Below, in pieces: positions 10,294 to 21,891 of a stretch of 64,000 nt of DNA. A program made the position numbers and the translations under genes. Each line of letters begins with the position of its first letter. Position 1 is the stretch's first letter. The stretch lies in the NCBI GenBank assembly GCA_033439795.1, contig JAUTDP010000020.1, forward strand, positions 243,912 to 307,911, read 5' to 3'. This DNA comes from Sordaria brevicollis (Eukaryota; Ascomycota; Sordariomycetes; Sordariales; Sordariaceae). The notes under the pieces were generated by a model, which was not told where the DNA came from, searched no databases, and saw nothing but the letters and a program-made list of their open reading frames with translations.

Positions 10294-11745
10294 ATGCCAT
10301 CCACTGATACCCCAGTTTCCTTTGAGAGCAACCACCAAGAAGCAGCACAAGCTCTCGCTGCCGCTCAATCCCGATACATCACCAACAACCCCCTCTCCAA
10401 AAAACAACATGAGCGCGCCGTTGAAGCTCTCCCAGGCGGCAACACTCGCACTTTGCTACACACATCTCCCTTTCCCCTTTGCATGAAACACGGCAAAGCC
10501 ACATCCGTCTGGGATGAAGATGGTCACAAGTGAGTTAAATCCCACATTAATCTTCCTTTCTCACCCCCAACATCAATGTTACCTGTACCTCCCTCATCAT
10601 ACACCACGTGCAAACTAACACCCACCAGATACACCGACTTCGTAGGCGAACTCTCCGCCGGCCTCTACGGCCATTCACACCCCCTCATCCGCACCACCAT
10701 CCTCTCCACCTTTGACCAAATCGGCCTCTCCCTCGGCTCCACCACCGTCTACGAAGCCCGCTACGCCTCCCTTCTGTGCGAGCGCTTCAAGCTCGAGCGC
10801 GTGCGCATGGCCAACACGGGCACGGAAGCCAATCTCCATGCTTTGGCGGCCGCTAGACACTTCACGGGAAAGCGCAAAGTGGTGGTGTTCACGGGCGGTT
10901 ATCACGGTGCTTGTTTCTCTTTTGGAGGCGGTAAGCCGGCTGCGAACACGGCTGATAAGGAGGATTTTGTGGTTGTGCAGCGGTATGGTGACCAGCAAGC
11001 GGCGGCGGAGGCTGAGAGGGTGATTGAGATGACGGCGAAAGAGGGAGAGGGGGGTGGGCTAGCGGCGGTGCTGGTGGAGGGGATGCAAGGTGCTGGTGGA
11101 TGTCTCCCGGGGAGTAAAGAGTTTTTGTTGAGGGTGCAGGAGGCGGCTAAGAAGGCTGGAGCGGTGTTTATCTTGGATGAGGTGATGACTTCGAGACTGG
11201 CGCCGAATGGGTTGGGTCAGGAAATGGGGTTGAGTCCGGATTTGGTCACGTTGGGGAAGTACTTGGGTGGCGGGTTCAGTTTTGGAGCGTTTGGAGGGAG
11301 GAAGGAGATTATGGACTCGGTGTATGATCCGAGGGTGAAGGGAAGCTTGGCGCACTCGGGAACTTTCAACAATAACACCATGACGATGTGTGCGGGTTAT
11401 GCAGGACTCAAGGAGGTCTTTACGGAGGAGATATGTGTCGAGTTCAACAAGGTTGGGGATGACTTGAGGGACAGGCTGAACGAGATGGCAAAGGGGACAA
11501 AGTTGAGCTTCACAGGCAGAGGTTCGTTGATTGGGCTGCATTTTAGGGAGGATGGAACGCTGGAAAGCCAGGAGAGAGCAGACCTGAGAGATCTGTTCTG
11601 GTTCGAAATGCTGGAGGAAGGATTTTGGATTACGAGGAGAGGATTCATTGCCATGATGCTGAATACCCCGAAGGACGAGCTGGACCGGTTTGTTGATGCT
11701 GTGGGCAAATTTCTGGAGAGACATGCTGCCATTATGGCGGCGTAG
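10294..11745 (+). CDS. Class III PLP aminotransferase, glutamate-1-semialdehyde aminomutase-like
   Basis: Exons 10294-10529 and 10629-11745 with a 99-bp intron (donor GTGAGT, branch CTAAC, acceptor CACCAG); spliced length is 450 residues. The join gives VWDEDGHKYTDFVGE, the opening strand of the PLP fold. The pattern ALPGGNTR near residue 46 and the phrase TLGKYLGGGFSFGAFGG are those of GSA-aminomutase-like enzymes. The Schiff-base lysine is K289 (codon at 11257), and the PLP-binding aspartate is D262 in FILDEV. Fungi do not make tetrapyrroles through glutamate semialdehyde, so this enzyme more likely acts on another amino or keto acid; such proteins are common in fungal accessory metabolism. 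The alpha/beta hydrolase starts 454 bp downstream on the same strand. Substrate is unknown. Confidence 0.85.
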
Positions 11746-12198
11746 ACGTAGTTCGTCTACTTTTACAATCTCTATTGATGGCGTTTTGATTTGAGTTTCA
11801 TGATCTTTTCGGTTTGTTTTCTTGTATCGCACAAAGACCCCGAAGTCATGTCGCCATGGCGGCTGCGCTGATGGAAGCTGGAACTGTAACACTTGACGGT
11901 TCGCTTGTTCCCGTACTTTGATCATCAGTCTGGTATAGCATCCCATTGGCTTTGCTTTTTGTGTCCCCACGCATTCGGATAAGAGTCGGCTTTTACGGCA
12001 GTTGATCCCACTTCCCCTCACGCCCTACCGATGACGATAAGCCTCGGCTCAGATCTAGGCCAAGTGGCTATCTATATCTACGCTCGCCGAGCTGATATCA
12101 AAGAGCTAGCGGAATCTACGCGACCTGCTGTTTGAGGGTCAAGACAGTTCGTCACATCAGCATCTGAGAAGATAATAAGAGAAAGGTCCAACAGCACA
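11746..12198. promoter_or_regulatory. Intergenic region and promoter of the alpha/beta hydrolase
   Basis: T-rich aminotransferase 3' flank on the left, then sequence containing TATCTATATCTA near 12,068 and AGCATCTGAG before the hydrolase start. No ORF of note apart from antisense shadows. Confidence 0.4.
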
Positions 12199-13348
12199 AT
12201 GACAAGCCAAGAAGAACCTGGGAGTGGTATCCCACCCCACGTTCTCTCCAAGCTGAACCCGGACTTTGTCCAGTTCTTCCGAGACGTTCTCTCCAAGCGA
12301 CCACGGGATGTGTCCATCGAAGAACTCCGAGCCCATCCTGAAAGGTACCGAGCTCCAACCGCCATCGATACCTCCAACTGTGAGCGAGTGGCGGACTACG
12401 AGGTCACATCGGAAGATGGGGCCAAGATTCCTGTGAGGGTCTATCATCCGGACCCAGAGAAGCATGGGGATGGGCCATATCCCGTCCACATGAACCACCA
12501 TGGTGGGTAAAGCGGCCTCCGCATGGGTGACGAAGACATGCTAACAAACTCGTCGAACAGGCGGTGGCTTCGTAATTGGGGATCTGTTTACGGATGGTCG
12601 GTTGTGTCTGAGTATGCGTGAGGCGGGAGTGGTGGTTGTGGATGTGAACTATCGTCACTGCCCCGGTAAGATGAGTCGAGTTACTCTATCGCTCTTTCCA
12701 GACGCAATTCGTTGACAAAAGACAGAAACGGTGTTTGGCAAGGCCTTCCAAGATGCATGGGCGGCCATACAGTGGGTGATCGACTCCTCCACCACTCTCA
12801 ACATCAACCCCTCGTCCATCTCCGTAGGTGGCATCTCGGCTGGCGGCCACATCTCGTTCGTTCTGCAACACATGGCCCGCGATGCCGGTCTCCCGCTCAA
12901 GCTCTGCCTGGCATCCGTCCCTCCTGCAACCGACTGCATCAGTTTCGACTCCCCTGCCGACTCTCTTTATCCCTCGTTCAGCGAGTTTGCCAACGGGCCA
13001 GTCCTCCCCTGGGACCGCATCAAGTATTTTGGGCAGTCCGTTTTCCCGCCCGAAAAGCGGGATGAGATTCGGAAGATGTGGCCGGAATGGTGGCTGGCAC
13101 CGATCAAGGCCCCGAATTTCAAGGGGCTGTGTCCGACCTTCATCAGGACAGCCGAGTGCGATGTCCTGAGAGACGAGGGCGAGGCGTATGGGCTGAAGTT
13201 GGTAGAAGGAGGGAACAAGGTGACCATCAAGAGGTACCTGGGCGCGGTGCATACGATGATGTACCTGCCTCTGGACAACGAGCAGAGGAAGAGTTATGAT
13301 GAGGATGCGATTCAGGCGTTGAGAGAGGCGCATGGGTTGGCCAAGTGA
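12199..13348 (+). CDS. Alpha/beta hydrolase fold-3 esterase/lipase (HSL type), three exons
   Basis: Exons 12199-12502, 12561-12665 and 12726-13348; introns of 58 and 60 bp, the first with a CTAAC branch. The spliced protein is 343 residues, and both splice events are needed to make the hallmark sequences continuous: the oxyanion-hole HGGG at residues 101-104 spans intron 1, and YRHCPETVFGKAF spans intron 2. The nucleophile is S174 in GGISAGG, where many relatives have GDSAGG. D282 (in ECDVLRDEG) and H312 (in GAVHTMMY) complete the triad at family-typical spacing. No signal peptide, so probably cytosolic. Family members hydrolyse esters or lactones of small acyl substrates. The gene lies between an aminotransferase and a carotenoid oxygenase on the same strand, but nothing proves a shared pathway. 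Confidence 0.86.
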
Positions 13349-14506
13349 TTTCCGCTGCTTGTTTTGTTGTCCTTTTTCCACTTTCCCTTTTTGCGCATCC
13401 AACCCATAACCCGGAGAGGTGTCACACTTCGGCCCCCCAAACTTTTGCGGAAAATGGAAATACCATCATGTTTCCCTCCGATTTTCCTGATAGCCGCGTC
13501 TATTTTGAGGCCAAGTGATATTCGACTATCACCGGGCAGTCGCAGGTGCTGAAAGTCTGGACCGTTTCCGACACCTACTTCTACCAAAACAGAAGGTGGT
13601 TTTGCGGAAGTGCCCATCCCATCTCCGGTGTTTCGGATTCCGTCGTCTTCAGTGGCAGCCCGGATTCGCTTATATCTTCGTCTCAGTGGACCGGAGTGGA
13701 TTTATAAGATTTTGGGAGGCGCATTGGCGCAGCCGTCGGAGTTGTCTCCGTCAGCGCGTCACTATTCGCATTCGTTTATAGTTGTCGAATTGGGTACTGT
13801 TCCCCGTCACATGTTCCGTACTGGACGCCGAGAATGTGCTCTTTGGGGTTACGCTGTCGACGCTCGCTGTGGTTGCCTTTTGAAAAGTGGTCGAAATGGG
13901 CGGCCAAGAGGCCTATCATAGCGGTTCCCGATCGCTAAACCCGTCGCTTGGCGGCAGCCATCGCATTCTTCGCTTTCATCGGGATCAAAATCCGGATCCC
14001 GCCGTCTCCGATTCACCGGGCATCCGTGGGTGTCCCCAGGCTTTCTCTCCAGTGTGTCCACAGGGCAACGCGGCACGCCCACTTCCCGTCCTTTCAATCC
14101 ATCGCTGCAGGTACCAAAATGACCAACATGTTTCAGGGTTCTGGTCGATGCCGTCGCTTTCTTGGGATTGACACATGGATGACGATTCCATTTTACCTTG
14201 TGCCCACTGTGTTATAAGTATGCCGTTTGGTCGACTTGTTTTGAAATTTCCCCGATCTTGCATCTTTGTTTGCGGCTCCTTCTTGGTTGACCTGCCAGCG
14301 GCTGTTTATTAGCGGATAGCCCCTGAAACCCACTGAAGCGTTGGGTAGCCGCTGAAACCGCCACGACAGACTCACGATTGCATCACCACTGACCACGACC
14401 GGGTCCCTTTGTCTGCGTTCGTCAGCCACAGAATCCCATACCAAGCAAAAATCACCAAGAACCACAGCAGCCTACAAATTCGAAAGTGACGATATCGGAG
14501 GCTGAT
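13349..14506. other. 1.16-kb intergenic region upstream of the carotenoid oxygenase
   Basis: No convincing coding sequence on either strand. The sequence is not AT-rich or RIPed. It contains two similar segments near 14,310-14,365, GGATAGCCCCTGAAACC and GGGTAGCCGCTGAAACC, about 34 bp apart, which could be paired protein-binding sites, and several CCGGA/TCCGG motifs between 13,610 and 14,010. It should include the promoter of the oxygenase gene. Confidence 0.4.
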
Positions 14507-16400
14507 ATGAGTCCTCAGGAGGTGAACGGCACGGTGCCGGAGAAGTCAACCACCTTCCGGACACAAGCCGATGAACAGGCCGACTATGAGCAAACGCTGC
14601 GAAATTTGAGGACGGGCGTGTACGAAGACTGGCCAAACGAAGCTGCTGTAAGTTAGATACTTGTTGCAAGTCTCTCATTAAGAGTGTTGACTGACCTTTC
14701 TTCAGTTCGATGGTCTCACCGAAGAGCGAGGCCCGATCAAGATCGCCGTGAAGGGCAGCATTCCAACATGGGCTGCTGGCTCCCTCTTCCGGACCGGTCC
14801 TGGTATCTACAAGATCGACACGGACGCCGGTGCCACGTTTGAGATGAGCCACTGGTTTGATGGGCTGGCTCATACCCATCGGTTCGATATCATGCCGAAC
14901 GAAGAAGGGGCCGTGGACGTCTTCTACTCGTCACGACACCAAGCCGAAGAAATGATGGAGGTCATCAAGAAGCAGGGAACCTGGCCGTATTATAGCTTCG
15001 GTCAGAAGGCGGATCCTTGCCTCGGATTGCTCTCCAAGGCCATGGCCGCGTTCAAGGGACTGAGGGAGTCGCCGGAGGAGAGGTGGCACAACAACATTAA
15101 CGTCGTCGTGAACGTCAATCCTCCCGGACTCGACGCTGCTGCCGGTAATATCGCCGGAAAGAGGAAACCAGCCGTGACGGAGAACGATCCCAAGATACTG
15201 GGACATAAGCCCGAGTTGCCCAAGTCGATATGGATCAGTACCGACAACTGCACCATGAAGCAGATCGACCCCAAGACACTGGAGCCCATCGGGTGGGCGA
15301 CACAAGATGTGCTGCATCCTGACCTGAAGGGTCCCATGTCCTGTGCTCATGCGCAAAGGGATCCCGAGACAGGCGACTACTTCAACTACAACCTGGAGCT
15401 CGGCCCGAAGCCAGTTTATCGAGTGTTCCGTGTTGACGCCTCGACTGGAAAGACGGAGATTCTGGCCACGATTCGCGAGCCGACCGTTTCGCCTGCCTAC
15501 ATGCACAGCATGTTCCTTTCGCCCAGCTTCGTTATCCTCTGTATCCCGACCTCACACTTTGGGCTCAATGGCACTCAGATTCCGTGGGAGCGCAACCTGC
15601 TAGATGCCATCAGGCCGTATGACCCAAACAGAAAGACTCAATGGGTTGTTGTCGACAGGAAACACGGGGAAGGTGTGGTCGGTCGGTTCGAGACCGAAGG
15701 TCGTTTCTTCTTCCACACCGTCAACGCCTTTGAGGAGAAGGCAGGCCCTGATTCAGCCGACATCAACTTGTACTGCGACGTCATTGACTTTGGGTCGCAC
15801 GAGTTCATCCACTCCCTCTACCTCGACGTGGTCCTCGACAGGGATTCCGCGGCGAAGAAGTTCTACGCAGATGAACAGCGTGCCCGCAACTCCCTTGCCC
15901 ATCTGACACGTTACCACTTCACCGTCAACCCCGACTTGCCCTCCAACAAGCTGCCCACCACCAACGATCCCAACAACCACGAGGTTTTCCGCATCCCTGC
16001 TCCACACGCTGGCGAACTTCCAACCATCAACCCCATCTATGCCACCAGGAAGCACCGATATGTGTATAGTCTGCCGTTTCGAGGCCGCAGCACGCTGACC
16101 GATGCCATTGTCAAGACCGATACGGAGACGCGGGAGGTTCTCTTTTGGGACAACCCCAAGGGGCATACACCAGGCGAGGCCATATTTATCCCAAGGCCGG
16201 GTGGGAAGGAGGAAGACGATGGTGTGCTGTTGAGCTTGATTCTGGATGGAGAGAAGGCGAAGAGCTATCTGCTATGCTTGGACGCGAAGACGATGACCGA
16301 GATGGGACGAGCCGAAGTGGACTTTGCCATTGCTTTGGGCTTTCACGGGGCGCATGTGCCGTCGGGGAGGACGGTGACGAGGGTCGAGGGTCAGGAGTAG
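14507..16400 (+). CDS. Carotenoid cleavage oxygenase family protein, two exons
   Basis: Exons 14507-14647 and 14706-16400, intron 58 bp (donor GTAAGT, CTGAC branch, acceptor TTCAG); 611 residues. The start gives MSPQEVNG and lies in GATATGAGT. The family signature RTGPGIYKI near residue 76 and SHWFDGLAHTHRF near residue 95 mark the first propeller blade. The four iron-coordinating histidines are visible at H262 (SCAHAQ), H314 (YMHSMF), H384 (FFHTVNAFEE) and H594 (LGFHGAHVP; H597 is the alternative). Such enzymes are non-haem Fe(II) dioxygenases that cut a double bond in carotenoids or stilbenes. Sequence style resembles the animal BCO and fungal retinal- or torulene-cleaving branch more than the stilbene-cleaving CAO-1 type; I could not settle the substrate or gene symbol. 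It is the last intact gene before the AT-rich domain. Confidence 0.87.
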
Positions 16401-16810
16401 GTAGGTGGTACGATGGAGGATTCGTTGTGTCGGATTGCTGAGGGTGGTTGTCGTGCTTTTGTTCGTGTTTCGAGATACCTTGTACGAATTATGCTGGCGA
16501 GTGGAAAGTGGAAAAGCGAGAGCACTGCATGCAGAGATCATTCGGTAGAAGCATTTTTCCTCCTTCCTGTTTGCTTCACTGCATATTATTTCGCTTTAGT
16601 TGGTTCTTTCTGTTTGCTGCAACCTGACTGCGTCGTCCACCCCTCGTCCCCTCCCCGATGGCGACTGCAGGAACTGGCCCACTGATAATGTGCGGGGTCG
16701 AGCCGGTAATTCCTGCCCTTTGAGCTCGCGAATGTGAGGTCTCTCATACAAAATCTTTGGCGTTCTTTTCTCCCATCTGCCACAGGGCACTGCAGCATTT
16801 ATCTCAACAC
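16401..16810. other. 3' flank of the carotenoid oxygenase, last normal-composition DNA
   Basis: Mixed-composition sequence without a recognisable gene. It ends where the inverted-repeat element and then the AT-rich domain begin. Confidence 0.45.
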
Positions 16811-16945
16811 AGACTAGTTCCGGCTTTTAGCGCTGGCGCGCTTTTTTGACCCTGCGGGTCGGGTAAAACGCAGATAGTGACCCACTCGAATTGAATAGTA
16901 CTAAGCCCAGAATAGAAATAGTAAAGGCGAAGCCGGAACTAGTCT
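16811..16945. mobile_element. 135-bp terminal-inverted-repeat (MITE-like) element
   Basis: A perfect 16-bp inverted repeat, AGACTAGTTCCGGCTT, stands at 16811-16826 and as its reverse complement at 16930-16945. Between them lies a small GC-rich hairpin (GACCC-TGC-GGGTC near 16,849). Size and structure fit a miniature inverted-repeat element or a remnant of one. No target duplication could be seen, so movement is inferred from structure only. It sits exactly at the change from normal to RIPed sequence. Confidence 0.5.
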
Positions 16946-19900
16946 AAATTGGGAATTTAAACGTAATTATACACACCCCGATAAACAAGCCAGCCAAATC
17001 TTAAATTACTAATAATATTAATAAAACTTATCGTATAAATACTATAAAAATAATTCTAGAATCGTTAAATTTAACGCTATTGAATAATATTATTCTTTTT
17101 TAAAAAAAATAATCAATTTTAATAATAACGACCCCGCCTAACGTATTTAACGTCTAAGGTACGAAAATAATAATAACGAATTTAACCTTTTTAAATTTAT
17201 ATTTTAATTAATATCCTTTAAAATAGGTTTAAAATTTAATTTAAATTTAAAGCCTCAAAATTAGCCTCTTTAACCCCTCTAATTTCCTCTTTAAATTATA
17301 CCCTTACCCCCGCGTATACAGCATTAAACCCGCTAATAAATAAAAGTTTAATAACGAACCTAATAAAAAGCCTAAGTACGAACCTAAACCTAAATTTAAT
17401 AAGAAGTATAACGTCAACGCCGGGTATAAAAGAAATAACGGGAATAATATATTCGAAAAGAGGCCGAAAAATAAGCTTAAGAAAAAAAAGTATAATAGTA
17501 AACCTAATAAAAAACCTAATAAAAAGCTTAAAAAAAGGTTAACCAAACCGGCGGCGGTATTATTATACCTTTTAATATTATTAATAAAATAATAAAATTA
17601 TAGTAGTAATTTAAAGATATTAATTATTAAAATAAAATTAGGAATAATATTATATAATATTCCTATTCCTTTAAAATCCTTCTTTTTTAATAAATAAATA
17701 ATTTAATTAATATTAATCGATTTCTCGAAGCTTTATTAAATAATAAAGTCCAAAACACTCTCAAATCCAAAGACTATATTTTAATTAAAGAAGAAAATAT
17801 ACTAATAAAGATAAAATTTAATACCGTTATTATATAATAAAAATTAAAATCTTTATAAATTATACGGCTATTCTAAAATTTTAAGCTGTTTAAATATAAA
17901 GATTATTAAAATATTTAATAAATTACCGTTAATAAAATTACTAAAACGGATTTTATTTAAAATATTATAAAGAGTATATAGCCTTCTTTAAAGTTAAAAG
18001 CGCCTAACCGTATAAATTTTCTATTTTAAATAATATAGAATCGAATATATTAATCTCTAACCTTTTTTTCCCTATATCTTTTATTATTTAATTTAAATTG
18101 TAATTTAATAATAGCGCTTTAATCGTTTTATTTATTATCGATTTAAAAAAATACGAGGCTAAGAGTAAATAAATTATAATAATTACGTTAATTATTATAG
18201 GAAGATATTCGCGCAATAATAACGGTTTCTTATAATAAATTTTAAATTTCTATATACTTACTAATAAAATGCCGCGTTGAATTATAAAAACCTTCTTAGG
18301 TATAAACGTTATTACTAATTATATTAAATTTAACGAAATTTTTAATACTATAACTAACGATATAAAAAGGTATATTAAATTAATAGTATATAATTTTAAT
18401 ATTGTTATTATATACGATAATTTCAATTTTAAAAATAGGGTTTATAAATTTATTAGTAGAAAGTAGGATATATTTATTAACCTAATAATATTTTACTTAA
18501 TTATTTATTTAGACCTTAGCGGTTTTATTCCTATTATTATTATTAATTTAATATAACGATTTATAAAGAATATAATTATTAATTATCTACTCCCGAAAAG
18601 GAAATCCGTCGATAAATTATTAAATTTTTTAATAAGGTTCGTTATTTTACAACTTTTTAAAAAGGATAAAATACCTAAATTATTTATTATTAAAAGGGTT
18701 ATATATAAAAATAATCCGATTCTATAATTAGGAGCTATTTTCGAAGACGAAAGCAAAATTAAAGGTATTTATAGACTCTATAAAGAATTTTAGTAATATC
18801 GATTAAAATTTAAGGATTATACTAACCGGTTTACTTTCGTTTATAAGGATTAAAAAATAATTTTATATATCCGGCGTATTAAACTTTCCCAATTTAAAGT
18901 TATTTAAGTCTTTAATTAAAAGAAATAGATAATTCCTATCCTAGTATTCTTTTACGTTGAATTTAATTATATCGAAATATTATTTAGAATATTTTAGGAT
19001 ATTAATAAAGACGGCGGATTATTATTTATTACCCTTATATTTAATATTTAATTTTTGAGTAAAATTAAAAACATTTCGAAGAAAAATATTAAATATTATT
19101 AAATTATACTATTACTTATATATAAATATACGGCTAGAATCTTTACCTTTATTATCGAATATTTAATTAATAAGGGTAAATTAGAAAAGGATTTAATTAT
19201 TAATATTATTTAAAATATAATAGATTTAATCGAAGTCGATAATTTGGAAGTAATATTTAACCGTTTATTAAAAAAGGTATTTAATTTCGAAGGTTAAATA
19301 AAAGAATATAACGATATTAAATATAACGGCGTTAATCCAAAGTTTCGAAACTACTATCGTCTACTATAATATATTAAAATCCTTTTAATTTTATATAAAG
19401 CTATTCGCTATAGTAATTATAATTTAATAAAGGATATTATCTTTATATTTTTCATCCTCTTCTAGGGTAGAAGGGGTTCTAATTATAATTTAGAAATACT
19501 ATATTTATTATAATTATTATACCCTAGTGTAATTCTTAATAAATTAATTCGAAATATTATTTTAAAGGGTAATTTAATTCGTTATATTATTACGGGTAAT
19601 ATATATAAGGCTATCGATATTATATTCGAATATATTAATTATTATTATACTAATAATATTAAGAATTATAAAAATTCCTAATACGATATTTATATAATAT
19701 TTTTACGTCTTATTATTAACGGAAATATATTCGCGATTATATAATATATCGTTAAAACTACCCTAAGAAGAAAATAGAAAAGTAATTATATATCCGGAAA
19801 TCTAATTATCGACGTTATTTCATATAATTACAAACTATATAAGGATAAAATAATAAAAAGAAGAAAAGACCCCCCTTCTTTTAATTAGGATATACTTAAT

Positions 19901-20260
19901 ATTTATTCCTTTAATTAACGAATAATCCTCTATAAACTATCTAATTTTAATAACGCCGTCGTCGAACCTAAAGATATTATAAATTAGTAGGTAGTCTTTA
20001 ATATTATACTTAGAAGGACCGAAAATAATTTTATTAATTAAAATAATAAAATAGAGCGTTTATTTAATATTAACGAAAACGATATATAGGGTAATAAATT
20101 GGAGGAATTAAATTCTATATTTTAGAAATTCTAGCCTTATAAAATCTTTATATCGTATTAACGTTATTATTATTATAATAAGTATTATATAATATTATTC
20201 TTAATATTATAATAAGGAATTTGTATAAAAAAAATTGTTAATTAATATAAATTAATATAA
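16946..20260 (+). pseudogene. RIPed remnant of a DUF6589-like repeat-encoded protein
   Basis: AT-rich, with stops mostly TAA or TAG at plausible former CAA, CAG or TGG codons. Reading through these on the plus strand gives long coherent stretches. The segment near 18,400 reads IIYDNFNF and the segment near 19,340-19,660 reads RNYYRLLQYIKILLILYKA, then GRRGSNYNLEILYLL and EYINYYYTNNIKNYK. Those resemble the fungal DUF6589 family (FDNFNF, a central ALL-Y-A-R-GD block, a GNYA-E-L block and the late EH-N segment), which is spread in multicopy form in many fungi. An N-terminal Lys/Asn-rich segment lies near 17,330-17,560. Termini were not found. Assignment is by eye from heavily mutated sequence and is tentative. 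Confidence 0.4.
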
Positions 20261-21592
20261 ATAATTTGATTTAATAATTACATCCCTTTTTTTCAACGTT
20301 TTAATAAAGATATACTAGCGGATAAATCTTAAGGAGCTTACCTTTTACGGGTCTATAAAGCGGGCCTTTTTTTAGTGGCGGCTTTCTTAGCCTACTTCTA
20401 CTACTTTTTTTACTTAATTAACTCCTATTTATTATATATATTATTTATAATATTTAGTAAAAATTCTATTAATTTTTTACTATATTCGTTAAAAAATTTC
20501 TAATTATTTAATTCTAGGACCTTATTAATTAACGAATTTAAAGTCCCGAACGGTAGGGCTTTTAAGCCTTTCTTCTTTTATATATATATCTTCCCAAAAA
20601 AGTATTACAATTTGAATTCTATAAAGAGTTCTATTATTATAGGGAAATAACGACTATTTAATACTATTTTTATACCCTAATAGTATATTAACGATTTAAA
20701 TACTTCTAAATAATATAAGTAAAATTCCTAATATTAAATTTAATAACCTTTTTAAGTTTAGGAGGAAAGGGGGGAATAAGTAAAAATTATTAATTATAGC
20801 CCGTACTATTATAATAGAAAATAGGGTCGATAAGTTTTTTAAATTCCAAATTCTCGTTATTGGATTCTTATAAATAGTTTAATATATTTTTCCGAAAGTA
20901 ATTACTATTAAAGAAATCCTTTAATATTGGGTTTAATTCTTTTCGATACTTTTTATCGTTCTTTAATTATTTAACCCGTTTTTTAATATCCTAAAGGTTT
21001 TTAAATTCTAATTCTTATTATACTTAATTATTTTATAATAATTAACTAATATTATTATTAAGAATATTAATATTACTATTTATATTTAAAGAATTATTAT
21101 CTTTCTTAATTAATATTATAACGTTTAATAATACGCTAATATAAATTAATAGTCGAAAAAATTGGAAATAAGGTTATTAAATTATTCGAATAAACTCCTT
21201 TTTTTTCTCTTCGTAACCAAAATAATTAAAAATATAATAAAGAGCGAAAAAGATAATTTCTTTTTATAATTCCTTAACCTTCTTTATAGCCCTATTAAAC
21301 CGTTATTATAAATCTACTAAATTTATTTCTTTAAGTAAATTAAATTATATTATACGTTTAACGTTAAGGATATTTATACCTATATTTAAAGAAATACTAA
21401 CTAAAATAATACGGTAATCGGTATTTATATTAGAAAAATCTTTAAAAATAATGTCCTTATCTATTTTCTAAATATCTATATTGTAATATTTAATAATTTT
21501 ACAATAATATTCCTTCGAAAAGCCGCATTCTTTATATAAATATTATATAAGAAAGAACCGTACGGCGATGAGTTACGGCTTATTATCGATAT
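20261..21592. other. RIPed AT-rich DNA, element not identified
   Basis: AT-rich, CpA-depleted sequence in the style of RIP. Some degraded reading frames exist on both strands but none could be assigned to a family. It is interrupted on the right by the solo LTR-like insertion; the sequence beyond (from 21,892) was originally contiguous with it. Confidence 0.6.
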
Positions 21593-21891
21593 TGATAGGG
21601 TAACCTGGGGTGCTTCAAATACTGAACGTGTAAAAACAACAGTAGTATTAAAGCAGTAAGAAAAGAAGATGATGTAAGAAGGAGAGGGCGAGCCGAAGGC
21701 TGCCCCTCCATGGGAATCCTTTATGGAAATCCCAAAGTGGATCTGACGCGACGCGGCGCGGCGGCGGCTGCCAGGCAGCTGCCGTCGGACCGGTCGGATG
21801 GGCATGGCACCCGGGTGCCCATGCCCCTGTTCAATTCAGTCGGTTCAAGTAATATTACATGTGATACCAGGGAACAAGGTGTCCTGTATCA
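21593..21891. mobile_element. Solo LTR-like insertion with 5-bp target duplication
   Basis: A 299-bp block beginning TGATAGGGTAACC and ending GTGTCCTGTATCA, thus with TG...CA ends and a 5-bp inverted TGATA/TATCA terminus. It is flanked on both sides by GATAT, a perfect 5-bp target-site duplication. Composition is normal (a GCGACGCGGCGCGGCGGCGG run near 21,748 and a GGCACCCGGGTGCC palindrome near 21,806), in total contrast to the RIPed DNA around it. It has no coding capacity. This is what a solo LTR left by recombination, or a short non-autonomous LTR element, looks like. Being shorter than the duplication length usually needed for RIP may explain why it is unmutated. Orientation of the parent element cannot be told. 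Confidence 0.78.

Noticed and set aside
11059..12021. 320-codon minus-strand open frame
   Set aside because: Antisense shadow of the aminotransferase; no domain.
12686..13402. 238-codon minus-strand open frame
   Set aside because: Antisense shadow of the hydrolase third exon.
14931..15506. 191-codon minus-strand open frame
   Set aside because: Antisense to the carotenoid oxygenase, whose four His ligands are on the other strand.
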